NCBI RefSeq assembly: GCF_003046475.1
Contig: NZ_PZZZ01000003.1
Coordinates: 124,001 to 188,000, forward strand
DNA from: Mycoplana dimorpha
GTDB lineage: Bacteria > Pseudomonadota > Alphaproteobacteria > Rhizobiales > Rhizobiaceae
Reading direction: 5' to 3'
DNA: 64,000 bases
This document shows, piece after piece, positions 9,445-19,439 of the stretch. Below the pieces are notes generated by a model that made no database searches, had not been told where the DNA came from, and saw only the letters and a list, made by a program, of their open reading frames with translations. Position 1 is the stretch's first letter. Every line of letters begins with the position of its first letter. Made by a program: the position numbers and the translations under genes.

Positions 9445-10876
9445 TGCTTGCCTTTCCAGAGACAGTAGCGGACCACCAGGGTCGGGAATCAACCGGTTTG
9501 CCGTTTTTTCGGAACTCAATGTAAAGCGTCGGCCGGTCCGTTTCCAGCGCCAATGCGTTCACGCTTGCCACTCTTTTCTCCCCCATGACGGCGAGCGGCT
9601 CTCCCGCCACGACGAACTGGCCTTCCCGGACATTCACCCGGTCCATGCCTGAGAGCACCAGGTGATAGTCGTCACCGGCATTCAGGATGATCATGCGGCC
9701 GTAGCTTCGGAACGTGCCGGCGAAAACCACCCAGCCGTCGGCCGGTGCGGTCACGAGCGCGCCCGGATTTGTCGCAAGTATCAGCCCCTGAGACGAGTGG
9801 CCGGTTCCATCCTCCTCACCGAACTGCCGCACCGCTTCGCCCGCGGCCGGATAGTCCAGGCGCTTCTGCAATTCAGAAAATGCATATGCTGGAGCAATGC
9901 GGTTTTTGTCGGGCGATCCGGCAAGCGCCGCCTCGCGCGCCCGCTGGCGTTCCTCTTCGGTTTGCTTGGCGCGCTCAGCCTCCTGCCGCCGCGCCAGCGC
10001 TGCCGCTTCGCGAACCGACGCGATCTCGCGCTCGAGGCCGCCGATCAGGCCCTCGAGGCTGGTGGCGCGGCCGGCCAGCTCCTCGGAGCGTCTTCGTTCC
10101 GCCTCGAGCGTGCGCCCATTTTCGGCGGCGAGCGCCTCGTTCTGGGCGATCAGCAGTTCGGAGCGCCGCTCTTCCTCCAACCGGCTCGCCATGGCGCTGG
10201 CGAGATCCGCCCGCTCGCTGCCGATCTCCATGCGGATTGTCGCCAGCCGCTGCAGGTCGGCGACGAGCCGATCGGTCTCGGCCCGGATTCCCGGCACCAC
10301 GGCACCGAGCAGGATCGCGCTCCGCACCGAGGCGAGAGCATCCTCCGGGGTGACGAGAATGGCCGGGGGAGGATTGCGGCCCATCCGCTGCAGCGCTGCG
10401 AGGACTTCGGCAAGCAGGCCTCGGCGTTCGCGCAGCGAGCCGCGCGTCTCGTCCTCCTCGGCCCGCATCGCCGCCAGCCGCTTCTCGCCGGCGAGGATCT
10501 TGGCTTCCATCTCCTGGCGCGCCCGCGCCGACTTGACGATCGCCTCGCGCAGGGTCGCGCGGTCCTTTTCCAGCTTTGCTATGCCGGCCTCGAGCTCGCG
10601 CGCCTTTTCTTCGGAAAGCGTGATCGTGCGCGACAATTCTTCCAGTTCGCGGCGCGTGCCGTCACGGCGAAGTTCGATCTCTGCGGCCGGGTCCGGTTCG
10701 GCGGCTTGTGGCGCAGCGATCCGGCCCGTCGTGTTCAGGGCGGCGGTGGGCTCGGCCACCAGCGGTGTCGCTGGGAGCGACAGGCAGGCGCCGACCAGCA
10801 TCGCCAGGCCCGCCCGCCGGCCGGGCCAGGGGGCGGGCAGGCGCAGGCAATTCCTGGATTTTGCGGAGGTGGTCAT
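9434..10876 (-). CDS. EnvC-like murein hydrolase activator (coiled coil + degenerate M23/LytM)
   Basis: A 480-residue exported protein. A signal-like segment (LAMLVGACLSLPATPLVAEP) precedes a very long coiled coil rich in E, R, A and L (about residues 65-320), then a C-terminal LytM-like domain (GLILATNPGALVTAPADGWVVFAGTFRSYGRMIILNAG). Zinc-binding HxH residues of active M23 peptidases are not seen, as expected for EnvC, which activates amidases rather than cutting peptidoglycan itself. It is the first gene of the envC-ctpA-deacetylase-rppH run. Confidence 0.88.
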   Translation of the reverse strand: MTTSAKSRNCLRLPAPWPGRRAGLAMLVGACLSLPATPLVAEPTAALNTTGRIAAPQAAEPDPAAEIELRRDGTRRELEELSRTITLSEEKARELEAGIAKLEKDRATLREAIVKSARARQEMEAKILAGEKRLAAMRAEEDETRGSLRERRGLLAEVLAALQRMGRNPPPAILVTPEDALASVRSAILLGAVVPGIRAETDRLVADLQRLATIRMEIGSERADLASAMASRLEEERRSELLIAQNEALAAENGRTLEAERRRSEELAGRATSLEGLIGGLEREIASVREAAALARRQEAERAKQTEEERQRAREAALAGSPDKNRIAPAYAFSELQKRLDYPAAGEAVRQFGEEDGTGHSSQGLILATNPGALVTAPADGWVVFAGTFRSYGRMIILNAGDDYHLVLSGMDRVNVREGQFVVAGEPLAVMGEKRVASVNALALETDRPTLYIEFRKNGKPVDSRPWWSATVSGKASNDS

Positions 10877-10996
10877 GATCGCGCGCTGCCGTTTCCCGTC
10901 GGTCTAAGCCGATTTGCCGATTTCGCCAAGAAACAATGCCGAAATTTCGACTGCCGTGCCACCGCATGATGCTGCGGCGTCGGACGGATGCTTGCG

Positions 10997-11479
10997 TCAG
11001 GCGCGATGGTAGGGATGTCCGGAAAGAATGGTCGTGGCGCGATAGAGCTGTTCGGCGATCAGGATGCGGACGAGCTGGTGCGGCCAGGTCATCTTGCCGA
11101 GGTTCAGCACGGCGTCGGCCCGGGCGTGGAGCGCGGGGTCGAGGCCGTCGGCGCCGCCGATGGCGATCGTCACGTCGCGCTTGCCGCCGTCCCGCCAGCG
11201 CCCGATCAGCTCGGCGAAATCCTCCGAACCGAGCGCCTTTCCACGCTCGTCAAGCAGGACGAGCACCGTGTCGGCCGGCAGCGACTTGTCGAGAAGCGCG
11301 GCTTCCTCGCGCTTGCGGGTCTCCGGGTTAGAGGCGCGGCTCTCGACGACCTCGACCAGCTTGCCGAGTTCGAGCCCGACGGCAGGACCGGATTTGGCGA
11401 ACCGGTCGAGATAACGGGCGGCAAGCTCCTTCTCCGGACCGGCCTTGAGCCGTCCGACTGCAAAAAGCCCAACCCGCAT
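10997..11479 (-). CDS. rlmH: 23S rRNA pseudouridine-1915 N3-methyltransferase RlmH
   Basis: A 160-residue SPOUT methyltransferase. The C-terminal knot motifs are clear: VLVLLDERGKALGSEDFA, IAIGGADGLDP and LGKMTWPHQLVRILIAEQLYRA, ending in GHPYHRA. Full length. It follows rsfS (about 190 bp gap) in the conserved nadD-rsfS-rlmH arrangement. Confidence 0.95.
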   Translation of the reverse strand: MRVGLFAVGRLKAGPEKELAARYLDRFAKSGPAVGLELGKLVEVVESRASNPETRKREEAALLDKSLPADTVLVLLDERGKALGSEDFAELIGRWRDGGKRDVTIAIGGADGLDPALHARADAVLNLGKMTWPHQLVRILIAEQLYRATTILSGHPYHRA

Positions 11480-11672
11480 GCGATTCCTCCGCCGGCGCGC
11501 CGGCCACGCTCACCCGCGAGGGGCGATTTGACGATCAAGACGCTGCCACGCTCAAAGGCCTGAGCGGCCGCGCCGGCATAGCGCGTCGCGTGAAACGATA
11601 TCCACGCAACCTCTTTGGTGTCGTGTCATGCACAGCTTGCCAGGGAAGCGCGCACGCTTCCGCAGATGTGCA

Positions 11673-12125
11673 TTAGTGCAGGGTGCCCTCTTCCAGGTCC
11701 GGAGCGGCCCACATTCGTTCGATGTTGTAGAACTCGCGGATCTCGGGCCGGAACACATGGACGATGATGTCGCCCGTATCAATGAGCACCCAGTCGCCGG
11801 CCTCAAGCCCTTCGATGCGGGCGGAGCCAAGACCTTCATCCTTGAGGTCGGTGATCAGGTGGTCGCAAATCGCCATGACGTGACGGTTCGAGCGTCCGGA
11901 CGCGACCACCATGTAGTCGCCCAGCGCCGATTTTCCGACAATATCGATCGTGACGATATCTTCAGCCTTCGAGTCCTCGAGGCTTGCGAGGACCACTTGA
12001 AGAGCGCGGTCGGCGGCAAGTTCGCCGCGTTCTGCGCTTTCGGGAAGAGCGCTGCGGGCGCTTCCCTTCGCGTGCACTGTTGTCAGAGTGTTTCCTTTCC
12101 TTTTAACAGATCCAGCACGTAACAA
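11673..12125 (-). CDS. rsfS: Ribosomal silencing factor RsfS
   Basis: RsfS binds L14 and blocks subunit joining under starvation. The conserved core is present: LASLEDSKAEDIVTIDI, SALGDYMVVASGRSNRHV, DWVLIDTGDIIVHVF and REFYNIERMWA. The start is uncertain. The ATG at 12125 has little support, whereas a strong AAGGAAAGG lies just before an in-frame CTG at 12086 (reading TTVHAKG) and a GTG at 12077. The true protein may therefore be 134-137 residues and could begin at a CTG codon. Confidence 0.93.
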   Translation of the reverse strand: MLRAGSVKRKGNTLTTVHAKGSARSALPESAERGELAADRALQVVLASLEDSKAEDIVTIDIVGKSALGDYMVVASGRSNRHVMAICDHLITDLKDEGLGSARIEGLEAGDWVLIDTGDIIVHVFRPEIREFYNIERMWAAPDLEEGTLH

Positions 12126-12204
12126 GTCAGCACGGATGCGATTCGTGCCATCCGGAGCGAACCACCCCTAAATTTAGGCATCAATGGGGCCCGGTTTCAA
12201 GGTG

Positions 12205-12849
12205 TCACGTGCTGCCGGTTTCCTCGCCGGAATCCTGATGGTGCCTTAGCGCGCTCGAACTGAGCGGCGAGCGGGGCCCGTGGATGAAGGTCCACGCCGG
12301 CGCCTTGCGGAAGGCAAGCGCTCCGGCATCCTCCTCGTCGACGCGGGCGAAGTCGAACGTCTTCGCCATCTTGGACGACAAATAGGCCAGTGTCGAACCC
12401 GGCCGGTCGATGACTGCGATCGGGAAGGTGCGGGCGATCTTCTGCCACTGTTGCCAGCGGTGGAATCCATGCAGGTTGTCGGCGCCCATGATCCAGACGA
12501 AGCGGACGCCGGGGTTCCTGGCGCGGACCACCTGCAGCGTTCTTGCCGTGTAGCTCTGCCCGATCGACAGTTCGAAGGCGGTTATCTTGATGCGCGGGTC
12601 CGGCGCGATCGCCTCGGACAGACGCAAGCGCTCTTCCAGCGGCGCCAGCTGACGATGGTCCTTCAGCGGATTGCCCGGCGTCACCATCCACCAGAGCTGG
12701 TCGAGGCGAAGGCGGCGTAGCGCGATGTCGGCGACGAGGACGTGACCTTCGTGCGGCGGGTTGAACGAGCCGCCGAACAGGCCGACGACCATACCCTTCT
12801 CCGCATGCGGCATCCGAAGATAGCGCGGCTCGATCGGGACCGACTGCAC
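12205..12849 (-). CDS. nadD: Nicotinate-nucleotide adenylyltransferase NadD
   Basis: Catalyses adenylation of nicotinate mononucleotide in NAD synthesis. The nucleotidyltransferase motif GLFGGSFNPPHEGH and the distal GPRSPLSSSALR motif are both present, with WIMGADNLHGFHRW between them. The longest frame begins at GTG 12849, directly after the proA stop; ATG 12813 (MPHAEKGM) is an alternative. Clustered with rsfS and rlmH as in many bacteria. Confidence 0.94.
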   Translation of the reverse strand: MQSVPIEPRYLRMPHAEKGMVVGLFGGSFNPPHEGHVLVADIALRRLRLDQLWWMVTPGNPLKDHRQLAPLEERLRLSEAIAPDPRIKITAFELSIGQSYTARTLQVVRARNPGVRFVWIMGADNLHGFHRWQQWQKIARTFPIAVIDRPGSTLAYLSSKMAKTFDFARVDEEDAGALAFRKAPAWTFIHGPRSPLSSSALRHHQDSGEETGST

Positions 12850-14133
12850 CTAGGGCCGCACCTGTCCGGTGCCGCGCACCCGGTACTTGAAGGAAGTGAG
12901 CTGTTCGACGCCGACCGGGCCGCGGGCGTGCATCTTGCCGGTGGCAATCCCGATCTCGCCGCCCATGCCGAACTCGCCGCCGTCGGCGAACTGGGTGGAG
13001 GCGTTATGCAGCAGGATCGCCGAATCGATCTCGGCGAAGAAGCGGTCGGCTACGGCCTGATCCTGTGCGATTACCGCTTCAGTGTGCGCCGAGGACCAGC
13101 GGTTGATGTGTTCGATCGCGCCGCCGATGCCGTCGACCAACGCGACCGAGATGATGGCGTCCAGATATTCCGTCGACCAGTCCGTTTCGCCCGCGGTTTC
13201 CAGACCGGGAACGAGCGTGCGGATCTCCTCCGTGGCGCGGACTTCGCAACCAGCCACCTTGAGGGCGTCCAGTAGCGGAGCGAGATGCGTCGATGCCGCC
13301 GCCCGGTCGATCAGCAGCGTTTCTGCCGCGCCGCAGATGCCCGTGCGGCGCATCTTCGAATTGACCACAATGGTGCAGGCCATGCCGAGATCGGCCGACT
13401 TGTCGACATAGAGGTGGCAGAGCCCCTCGAGATGGGCGAAGACCGGAACGCGCGCCTCGTTCTGCACGCGAGCGACGAGGCTCTTTCCGCCGCGCGGAAC
13501 GATCACGTCGATCGAACCGCCCAGGCCGGCAAGCATGGCGCCGACGGCGGGACGATCGGCAACCGGCACCAGCTGGATCGCGTGCTCCGGAAGCCCGGCC
13601 TCCTTAAGGCCGCGCACGAGGCAGGCATGGATCGCCCGCGACGAATTGAGGCTGTCGGAGCCGCCACGCAGGATCACCGCGTTGCCGGCCTTCAGGCAGA
13701 GCGCCCCGGCATCCGCCGTGACGTTCGGGCGGCTCTCGTAGATGACGCCGATCACGCCGAGCGGTGTGCGCACGCGCTCGATGTGCAGGCCGTTCGGCCG
13801 GTCCCATTCGGCGATCACCTCGCCGACCGGATCCTTGAAGGCGGCAATGTCGCGAACACCTGCTGCAATCGCGTCGATCCGATCCGGCGTCAGGGTGAGC
13901 CTGTCGATGAAGGATGCGGCAAGCCCGTTATTCCCGGCACTGGCGAGATCGATGGCATTGGCGGCGAGAATGGCCTCGCGATCGGCCAAAATCGCTTTCG
14001 ACATCGCGTCGAGCGCCGCGTTCTTCGCCGCGGTGGACGCCATGGCGAGCGGCCGGGAGGCGGCGCGGGCGTTGCGGCCGATGGCGGCCATCAGTTCGGC
14101 CACGTCATCCTGTGTATGAGCCTGATCAGGCAT
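12850..14133 (-). CDS. proA: Gamma-glutamyl phosphate reductase ProA
   Basis: A 427-residue NADPH-dependent reductase, second step of proline synthesis. The aldehyde-dehydrogenase-like catalytic loop [14 protein letters not shown] has the active Cys, and [29 protein letters not shown] and [11 protein letters not shown] are typical. I chose the second ATG ([10 protein letters not shown]) because AGGAGAGGG is well spaced from it and abuts the first ATG at 14142. It overlaps the proB stop, so proB-proA are translationally coupled. Confidence 0.96.
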   Translation of the reverse strand: MPDQAHTQDDVAELMAAIGRNARAASRPLAMASTAAKNAALDAMSKAILADREAILAANAIDLASAGNNGLAASFIDRLTLTPDRIDAIAAGVRDIAAFKDPVGEVIAEWDRPNGLHIERVRTPLGVIGVIYESRPNVTADAGALCLKAGNAVILRGGSDSLNSSRAIHACLVRGLKEAGLPEHAIQLVPVADRPAVGAMLAGLGGSIDVIVPRGGKSLVARVQNEARVPVFAHLEGLCHLYVDKSADLGMACTIVVNSKMRRTGICGAAETLLIDRAAASTHLAPLLDALKVAGCEVRATEEIRTLVPGLETAGETDWSTEYLDAIISVALVDGIGGAIEHINRWSSAHTEAVIAQDQAVADRFFAEIDSAILLHNASTQFADGGEFGMGGEIGIATGKMHARGPVGVEQLTSFKYRVRGTGQVRP

Positions 14134-15295
14134 GGGCGGCATCCCTCTCCTGCGCGGCGTCCGTCCTTGTAGCGCCGGTCATGACGAGGTCGTCACGGTG
14201 AACCATCGCCGCACGCCCCGGATAGCCGAGGATGCCGGCGATCTCGGCGGACTTCTTGCCGGCGATCTGCCGCGCTTCGTCGGCGTCGTAGCTCGAAAGT
14301 CCGCGGGCGATCTCGCGGCCGCTGGCACCGAGGATTGCAACGGTGTCGCCGCGCGAAAACGTGCCCGTGACCGATCGCACCCCGGCGGGAAGCAGGCTCT
14401 TGCCCGACCGCAGTGCGCTCTCGGCGCCGGCGTCGATCGAAAGCGTCCCGGCCGGCTGCAACTGACCGGCGATCCACGTTTTGCGCGCCGTGACCGGCGA
14501 GCCGGACGGGGCGAACCAGGAGGAGCGCGCGCCGGCGTCGATGGCGCGCAGCGGGTGTTCGGTCTTGCCCGAGGCGATGATCATCGCGCAGCCGGCGCCG
14601 GTCGCGATCTTGCCGGCGTCGATCTTGGTGCGCATGCCGCCGCGTGAAAGCTCGGAGGCCGCACCGCCGGCCATTGCCTCGATCTCCGGGGTTATTTCCG
14701 CGACGGTCTCCAGGAAGCGCGCCTCGGGATCGAGATGCGGCGGCGCGGTGTAGAGCCCGTCGATGTCCGACAGCAGCACCAGCAGGTCGGCGCCAGCCAT
14801 GGTGGCGACCCGCGCCGCCAGCCGGTCGTTGTCGCCGTAGCGGATCTCGCTCGTCGCCACCGTATCGTTCTCGTTGATGATCGGCACCGAGCCGAGCTTA
14901 AGTAGCTGGCTAAGAGTTGCGCGGGCGTTGAGATAGCGGCGGCGCTCTTCGGTGTCGCCCAGCGTCAGCAGGATCTGGCCAGCGACGATGCCGACGGCAG
15001 ACAGGCTCTCCGACCAGGCGCGGGACAGCGCGATCTGGCCGACGGCCGCCGCCGCCTGGCTCTCTTCGAGCTTCAACGCGCCCTTCGGCAGGTTCAGCAC
15101 GGTCCTGCCGAGCGCGATGGCCCCCGAAGACACGACGAGCACCTCTGTGCCGCCCTTGCGCAGGTCGGCGACATCCGCGCAGATCGCATCGAGCCACCCC
15201 TTCTTCAGGCCGCTGGCGCGATCGACGAGCAGCGCCGAGCCGATCTTGACGACGATGCGCCGGTACGCCGACAGGGGCTTGCGGGTGGCGGCCAT
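14126..15295 (-). CDS. proB: Glutamate 5-kinase ProB (kinase + PUA)
   Basis: A 389-residue enzyme for the first step of proline synthesis. The amino-acid kinase domain shows [29 protein letters not shown] and [13 protein letters not shown]-terminal PUA domain (about residues 285-375) includes [22 protein letters not shown]. It lies one base downstream of obgE. The enzyme is usually feedback-inhibited by proline. Confidence 0.96.
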   Translation of the reverse strand: MAATRKPLSAYRRIVVKIGSALLVDRASGLKKGWLDAICADVADLRKGGTEVLVVSSGAIALGRTVLNLPKGALKLEESQAAAAVGQIALSRAWSESLSAVGIVAGQILLTLGDTEERRRYLNARATLSQLLKLGSVPIINENDTVATSEIRYGDNDRLAARVATMAGADLLVLLSDIDGLYTAPPHLDPEARFLETVAEITPEIEAMAGGAASELSRGGMRTKIDAGKIATGAGCAMIIASGKTEHPLRAIDAGARSSWFAPSGSPVTARKTWIAGQLQPAGTLSIDAGAESALRSGKSLLPAGVRSVTGTFSRGDTVAILGASGREIARGLSSYDADEARQIAGKKSAEIAGILGYPGRAAMVHRDDLVMTGATRTDAAQERDAAHA

Positions 15296-15296
15296 C

Positions 15297-16331
<1,035 letters not shown>

Positions 16332-16529
16332 CTAGCGCCTGATCATCAATTCGCTGCCATCGATATAGCCCGTGCCAGCGGAGGTCAAAGACAATCGTGC
16401 TGCTCGTCCGCCGACGATCGGGCCGGAGCCCGGCCGCGCCGCGGTCCCGGCCATCTCGACCGCCCGGCTAGGCCGGCGTTGCAGAGGGCGGGACGGTCTC
16501 ATCGGCTGCCCCGCCCTAGCCAAGGTCGC

Positions 16530-17120
16530 CTATCGGTGCTGCGGGCTCGGGCGAAAGTCGCCCGCCAGCAGGCATGTCTCGACATGCGGCACCATCGCGC
16601 CGCGCGCCGCCGAATAGACCTCGCTCAGGCCGGTGATACGAAATCCGACCTTCTCCTGGACCCTGAGCGAGGCCTGATTGTCGGCAAAGACGCCAGAATG
16701 GACCTCCACGCCCGGCATGCGCATCAGAAAGCGGCCGGTCGCCGCATGCACCGCCTCGCTCATGTAGCCCCGCCCCCAAAAGAAGCGGTTGAGCCAATAG
16801 CCGAGATGCCAGCTTCCGGCACGCCATTCGAAGGCGACCACGCCGATATGCACGTCGTCGCCGGTGGTGATCGCCAGCGCCCAGCCGGGCAGCAGCCCGC
16901 TGGTGATGCCGGAGAGCCACTCGATGGCGTCCTGCCGGTCGAACGGAGCACGCACCCGGGCCAGCATGCGCGAGACACGGAAGTCGCCGAGCGATTGCGC
17001 GATGGCCTCCGCGTCGGAAATCCGGTGCGGCCGCAGGACCAGCCGATCGGTCTGGACCAGCGGGGCGGTGCCGGGATCAAAATTGGCACCCGGCGCCCGT
17101 GCCAGGGGCAGCGCGCTCAT
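16530..17120 (-). CDS. GNAT family N-acetyltransferase (RimJ-like), copy 2
   Basis: A 196-residue acetyltransferase with the RimJ/RimL-type layout: TDRLVLRPHRISDAEAIAQ at the start, LGYWLNRFFWGRGYMSEAV (acetyl-CoA motif A) and NQASLRVQEKVGFR near the end. The start ATG 17120 overlaps the stop of the upstream GNAT gene (ATGA). The substrate is unknown; ribosomal-protein N-terminal acetylation is possible by family analogy only. Confidence 0.88.
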   Translation of the reverse strand: MSALPLARAPGANFDPGTAPLVQTDRLVLRPHRISDAEAIAQSLGDFRVSRMLARVRAPFDRQDAIEWLSGITSGLLPGWALAITTGDDVHIGVVAFEWRAGSWHLGYWLNRFFWGRGYMSEAVHAATGRFLMRMPGVEVHSGVFADNQASLRVQEKVGFRITGLSEVYSAARGAMVPHVETCLLAGDFRPSPQHR

Positions 17121-17749
17121 CCGATGTTCCCCCAGCTCTTCAGCGAGACCCAGGTCTTGCGGTCGAGGCGGTACCATTCGACAGGCACCATGCCGCCGAC
17201 GGCAAGGCTCTGGACCATGCCGGTCGCCTGGAACTGGAAGCCGCACTTCTGGATGACCCGGCGCGAGGCGATGTTCATGACGCGTACGCGCGCGTCGATC
17301 TGCTCGACGTCGCGGGTGCGGAACACCATGTCGGTCAGGGCTTGCGCCGCTTCGGTTGCGTAGCCCTGGTTCCAGTAGGGCTCGCCCAGCCAGTAGCCGA
17401 GTTCGACGGTCTTGCCGTCCTCGTGCGGCTCGATGCCGCAGCAGCCGAGGAATGCGCCGTTGTCCGCCTTGGTGATCGCATAGACGCACTTGCCAATCGC
17501 GCCGGCTTTTGTGCGTCGCACGAAGTCGGTCGCGTCCGCAATCGTGTAGGGATGCGGCATGCGGGCGACCATCGTGGCGATGTTGGCGTTGTTGGCGAGA
17601 TGGGCAAGGGCGTCGATGTCGTCTTCGTGCGGGGCGCGCAGGACCAGCCTGTGCGACAGCAATATCGGACAATCGGTCCTTGACCGTTCCGGCCTTGGCC
17701 GTTCTTCGGGAGACCGGGACTGGTCTTCCCTCAACAATTCGCTGAACAT
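17117..17749 (-). CDS. GNAT family N-acetyltransferase (RimJ-like), copy 1
   Basis: A 210-residue acetyltransferase closely similar in layout to the gene it overlaps: LLSHRLVLRAPHEDDIDALA, LGYWLGEPYWNQGYATEA and NIASRRVIQKCGFQ. The tandem pair probably arose by duplication. It sits between obgE and the rpmA terminator, as these paired GNAT genes often do in rhizobia. Confidence 0.9.
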   Translation of the reverse strand: MFSELLREDQSRSPEERPRPERSRTDCPILLSHRLVLRAPHEDDIDALAHLANNANIATMVARMPHPYTIADATDFVRRTKAGAIGKCVYAITKADNGAFLGCCGIEPHEDGKTVELGYWLGEPYWNQGYATEAAQALTDMVFRTRDVEQIDARVRVMNIASRRVIQKCGFQFQATGMVQSLAVGGMVPVEWYRLDRKTWVSLKSWGNIG

Positions 17750-17770
17750 GGTTCAAACCTCCAGATGAAC

Positions 17771-17802
17771 AAAGGGGAGATGGATTGCCCCATCTCCCCT
17801 TT
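17771..17802 (-). terminator. Rho-independent-type terminator downstream of rpmA
   Basis: A 13-bp perfect stem (AAAGGGGAGATGG at 17771-17783 and CCATCTCCCCTTT at 17790-17802) with a 6-nt loop lies between the rpmA stop and the next minus-strand gene. The T-tract after the stem on the minus strand is short (TTTGTT). Confidence 0.75.
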
Positions 17803-17875
17803 TGTTTCTGCAGGTTTGCCACCTGTAGCATCAGCCGGGTCGATGAGACGCCGGCTGTTTTAGAGCGCTACCGGC

Positions 17876-18145
17876 TTATTCCGCTGCCTCGGCTTTCGGC
17901 ATTACAGACACGTACACGCGGCCATTGGCCTTCGTACGGAAGTCCACGTTGCCGGCCGTAAGCGCAAAAATCGTGTGGTCCTTGCCGAGGCCGACATTGG
18001 CGCCCGGATGCCACTTCGTGCCGCGCTGACGCACGATGATGTTGCCTGCGAGGACGGCTTCGCCGCCGAACTTCTTCACGCCGAGGCGCTTGGACTCGGA
18101 ATCGCGACCGTTGCGCGAGGAACCGCCAGCTTTCTTGTGTGCCAT
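17876..18145 (-). CDS. rpmA: 50S ribosomal protein L27
   Basis: An 89-residue bL27. The N-terminal [20 protein letters not shown] and [20 protein letters not shown] are diagnostic. It is the second gene of the rplU-rpmA operon, 27 bp after rplU. Confidence 0.98.
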   Translation of the reverse strand: MAHKKAGGSSRNGRDSESKRLGVKKFGGEAVLAGNIIVRQRGTKWHPGANVGLGKDHTIFALTAGNVDFRTKANGRVYVSVMPKAEAAE

Positions 18146-18172
18146 TGGAGTTCTCCTTTTCCTGTCCTGATC

Positions 18173-18547
18173 TCAGTTCGCTGCTGCTTCGGCAGCGGCT
18201 TCGGCCTTCTTGGTGGCCTTCTTTGCCTTGCCGCCGGCTGCCGCGATCTCGACGATGCGGACGGTGGTCTGGTGCTGGCGGTGGCCGCGCGAACGCTTGG
18301 AGTTCTGGCGGCGACGCTTCTTGAAGGCGATGACCTTCTTGGCGCGGCCCTGCTCGACGACTTCGGCGGTGACCACCGCGCCTTCGACGAAGGGAGCGCC
18401 GATCGTCGCGTCGGCGCCTTCGCCGACCATCAGCACTTCGACAAATTCTATTCTGTCGCCAGCGGCGCCGGAGAGTTTTTCAACCGTCACGACATCGTTG
18501 GCCGCCACGCGGTACTGCTTACCGCCGGTCTTTATGACTGCGAACAT
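18173..18547 (-). CDS. rplU: 50S ribosomal protein L21 with basic/Ala C-terminal extension
   Basis: A 124-residue bL21: [14 protein letters not shown] at the start, then [19 protein letters not shown] and [18 protein letters not shown] tail of about 25 residues rich in K and A ([16 protein letters not shown]) extends beyond the core, common in rhizobial L21. ATG 18547 is preceded by AAAGGACAAG; a longer open frame to 18730 is leader RNA, not protein. Confidence 0.97.
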   Translation of the reverse strand: MFAVIKTGGKQYRVAANDVVTVEKLSGAAGDRIEFVEVLMVGEGADATIGAPFVEGAVVTAEVVEQGRAKKVIAFKKRRRQNSKRSRGHRQHQTTVRIVEIAAAGGKAKKATKKAEAAAEAAAN

Positions 18548-18726
18548 TTCTTGTCCTTTCATGTTCGTTCCGGCTCTGCGCTTTAGGGACGCGGCCGTCT
18601 TTTTGTCAGTCGGTTCTGGCAAGCGGTTCCCGCTCGCCGGTGGATGGACCTTCGCACCATGCCCATAGGCGGCGCACAAGCCACGTCGCGCGGAAACGGT
18701 ATGAGCCCCTTTGCCACGCACGTGCG

Positions 18727-18755
18727 GCAATAGGCGAGCTTGGAAAACCTGTCAA
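18727..18755 (-). promoter_or_regulatory. Promoter of rplU-rpmA
   Basis: On the minus strand TTGACA (18750-18755), a 17-bp spacer and TATTGC (18727-18732) form a good sigma70-type promoter about 180 bp upstream of rplU. The stretch 18548-18726 would then be a long 5' leader, which may hold the regulatory structure known for L21 operons. I see no other gene in 18548-18870. Confidence 0.65.
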
Positions 18756-18870
18756 GGCCGATCGCTGCGCCGCTGGAATTATGTTGGCCAATGGCCATTA
18801 GTTTCTCTTGCAAGGCCGCCGAACAGCCGCTATGAACCCCACCGCGCCTTCGGGCGCCAACCGGCGACGC

Positions 18871-18960
18871 GGAGAGGTGGCAGAGCGGTTGAATGCACCG
18901 CACTCGAAATGCGGCATAGGGGCAACTCTATCGGGGGTTCGAATCCCCCCCTCTCCGCCA
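18871..18960 (+). tRNA. tRNA-Ser(CGA)
   Basis: A 90-nt gene with CCA encoded. The acceptor stem GGAGAGG pairs with CCTCTCC. The anticodon stem-loop is CCGCA-CTCGAAA-TGCGG with anticodon CGA, which reads UCG. The long variable arm (class II) and T-loop GGTTCGAATCC are present. The accessory region begins right after its 3' end, and tRNA-Ser genes are common integrase targets. Confidence 0.97.
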
Positions 18961-19439
18961 GTTTATCCTTTTACATCAAATGTTTATACCGTGACGACTA
19001 AATTTGTGCAGGCGACCATTAACAAGTTGTCGGCAGTTCTCATCGCAGGGCCACGTTCTCGGCACTAAACGGATCTGCGCCGCAATATTCCACGGCTCCG
19101 GTCGCTGAGACGAGCGCGATAGCGATGCCTTCCCGGTTCGCTCTACACGCCATCTTGATCGCGAGGTCGCGCGTTGTGTTCGTCAACGGCACCACCCTGA
19201 CCTCATGAGAAGTTGGCCAGCCGGCCTCGTGCAGTCCCTTTGGAGACCTGCCCGGGATGCCGTGTATTGACGATGCCGCCCTTGCATTCGGCAACAGCCG
19301 ATTGCCTCTCGATCGTGGCAACGACGTCGCCCTGGACCGGCTTCGTTCAGATACCAACCGGCATAACTTGTCGTTCCCAGCCTCCCTGCCACGTGAAGCC
19401 GTGCGTCGCCAGCCTAGCCTATGCGCAAGCTTTGCGACG
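18961..19439. other. Unassigned 479-bp stretch at the island's left edge
   Basis: This stretch starts AT-rich just after the tRNA. A minus-strand open frame at 19040-19357 (about 105 codons, ending ALVSATGAVEYCGADPFSAENVALR) has some protein-like character but no recognisable family and no clear ribosome-binding site. It could be a decayed gene tail. No repeat of the tRNA 3' end was seen here. Confidence 0.4.

Noticed and set aside
7057-9468. Long plus-strand open frame across the deacetylase and ctpA genes
   Set aside because: It is antisense to two well-supported genes and encodes an Arg/Gly/Ala-rich product typical of shadow frames.
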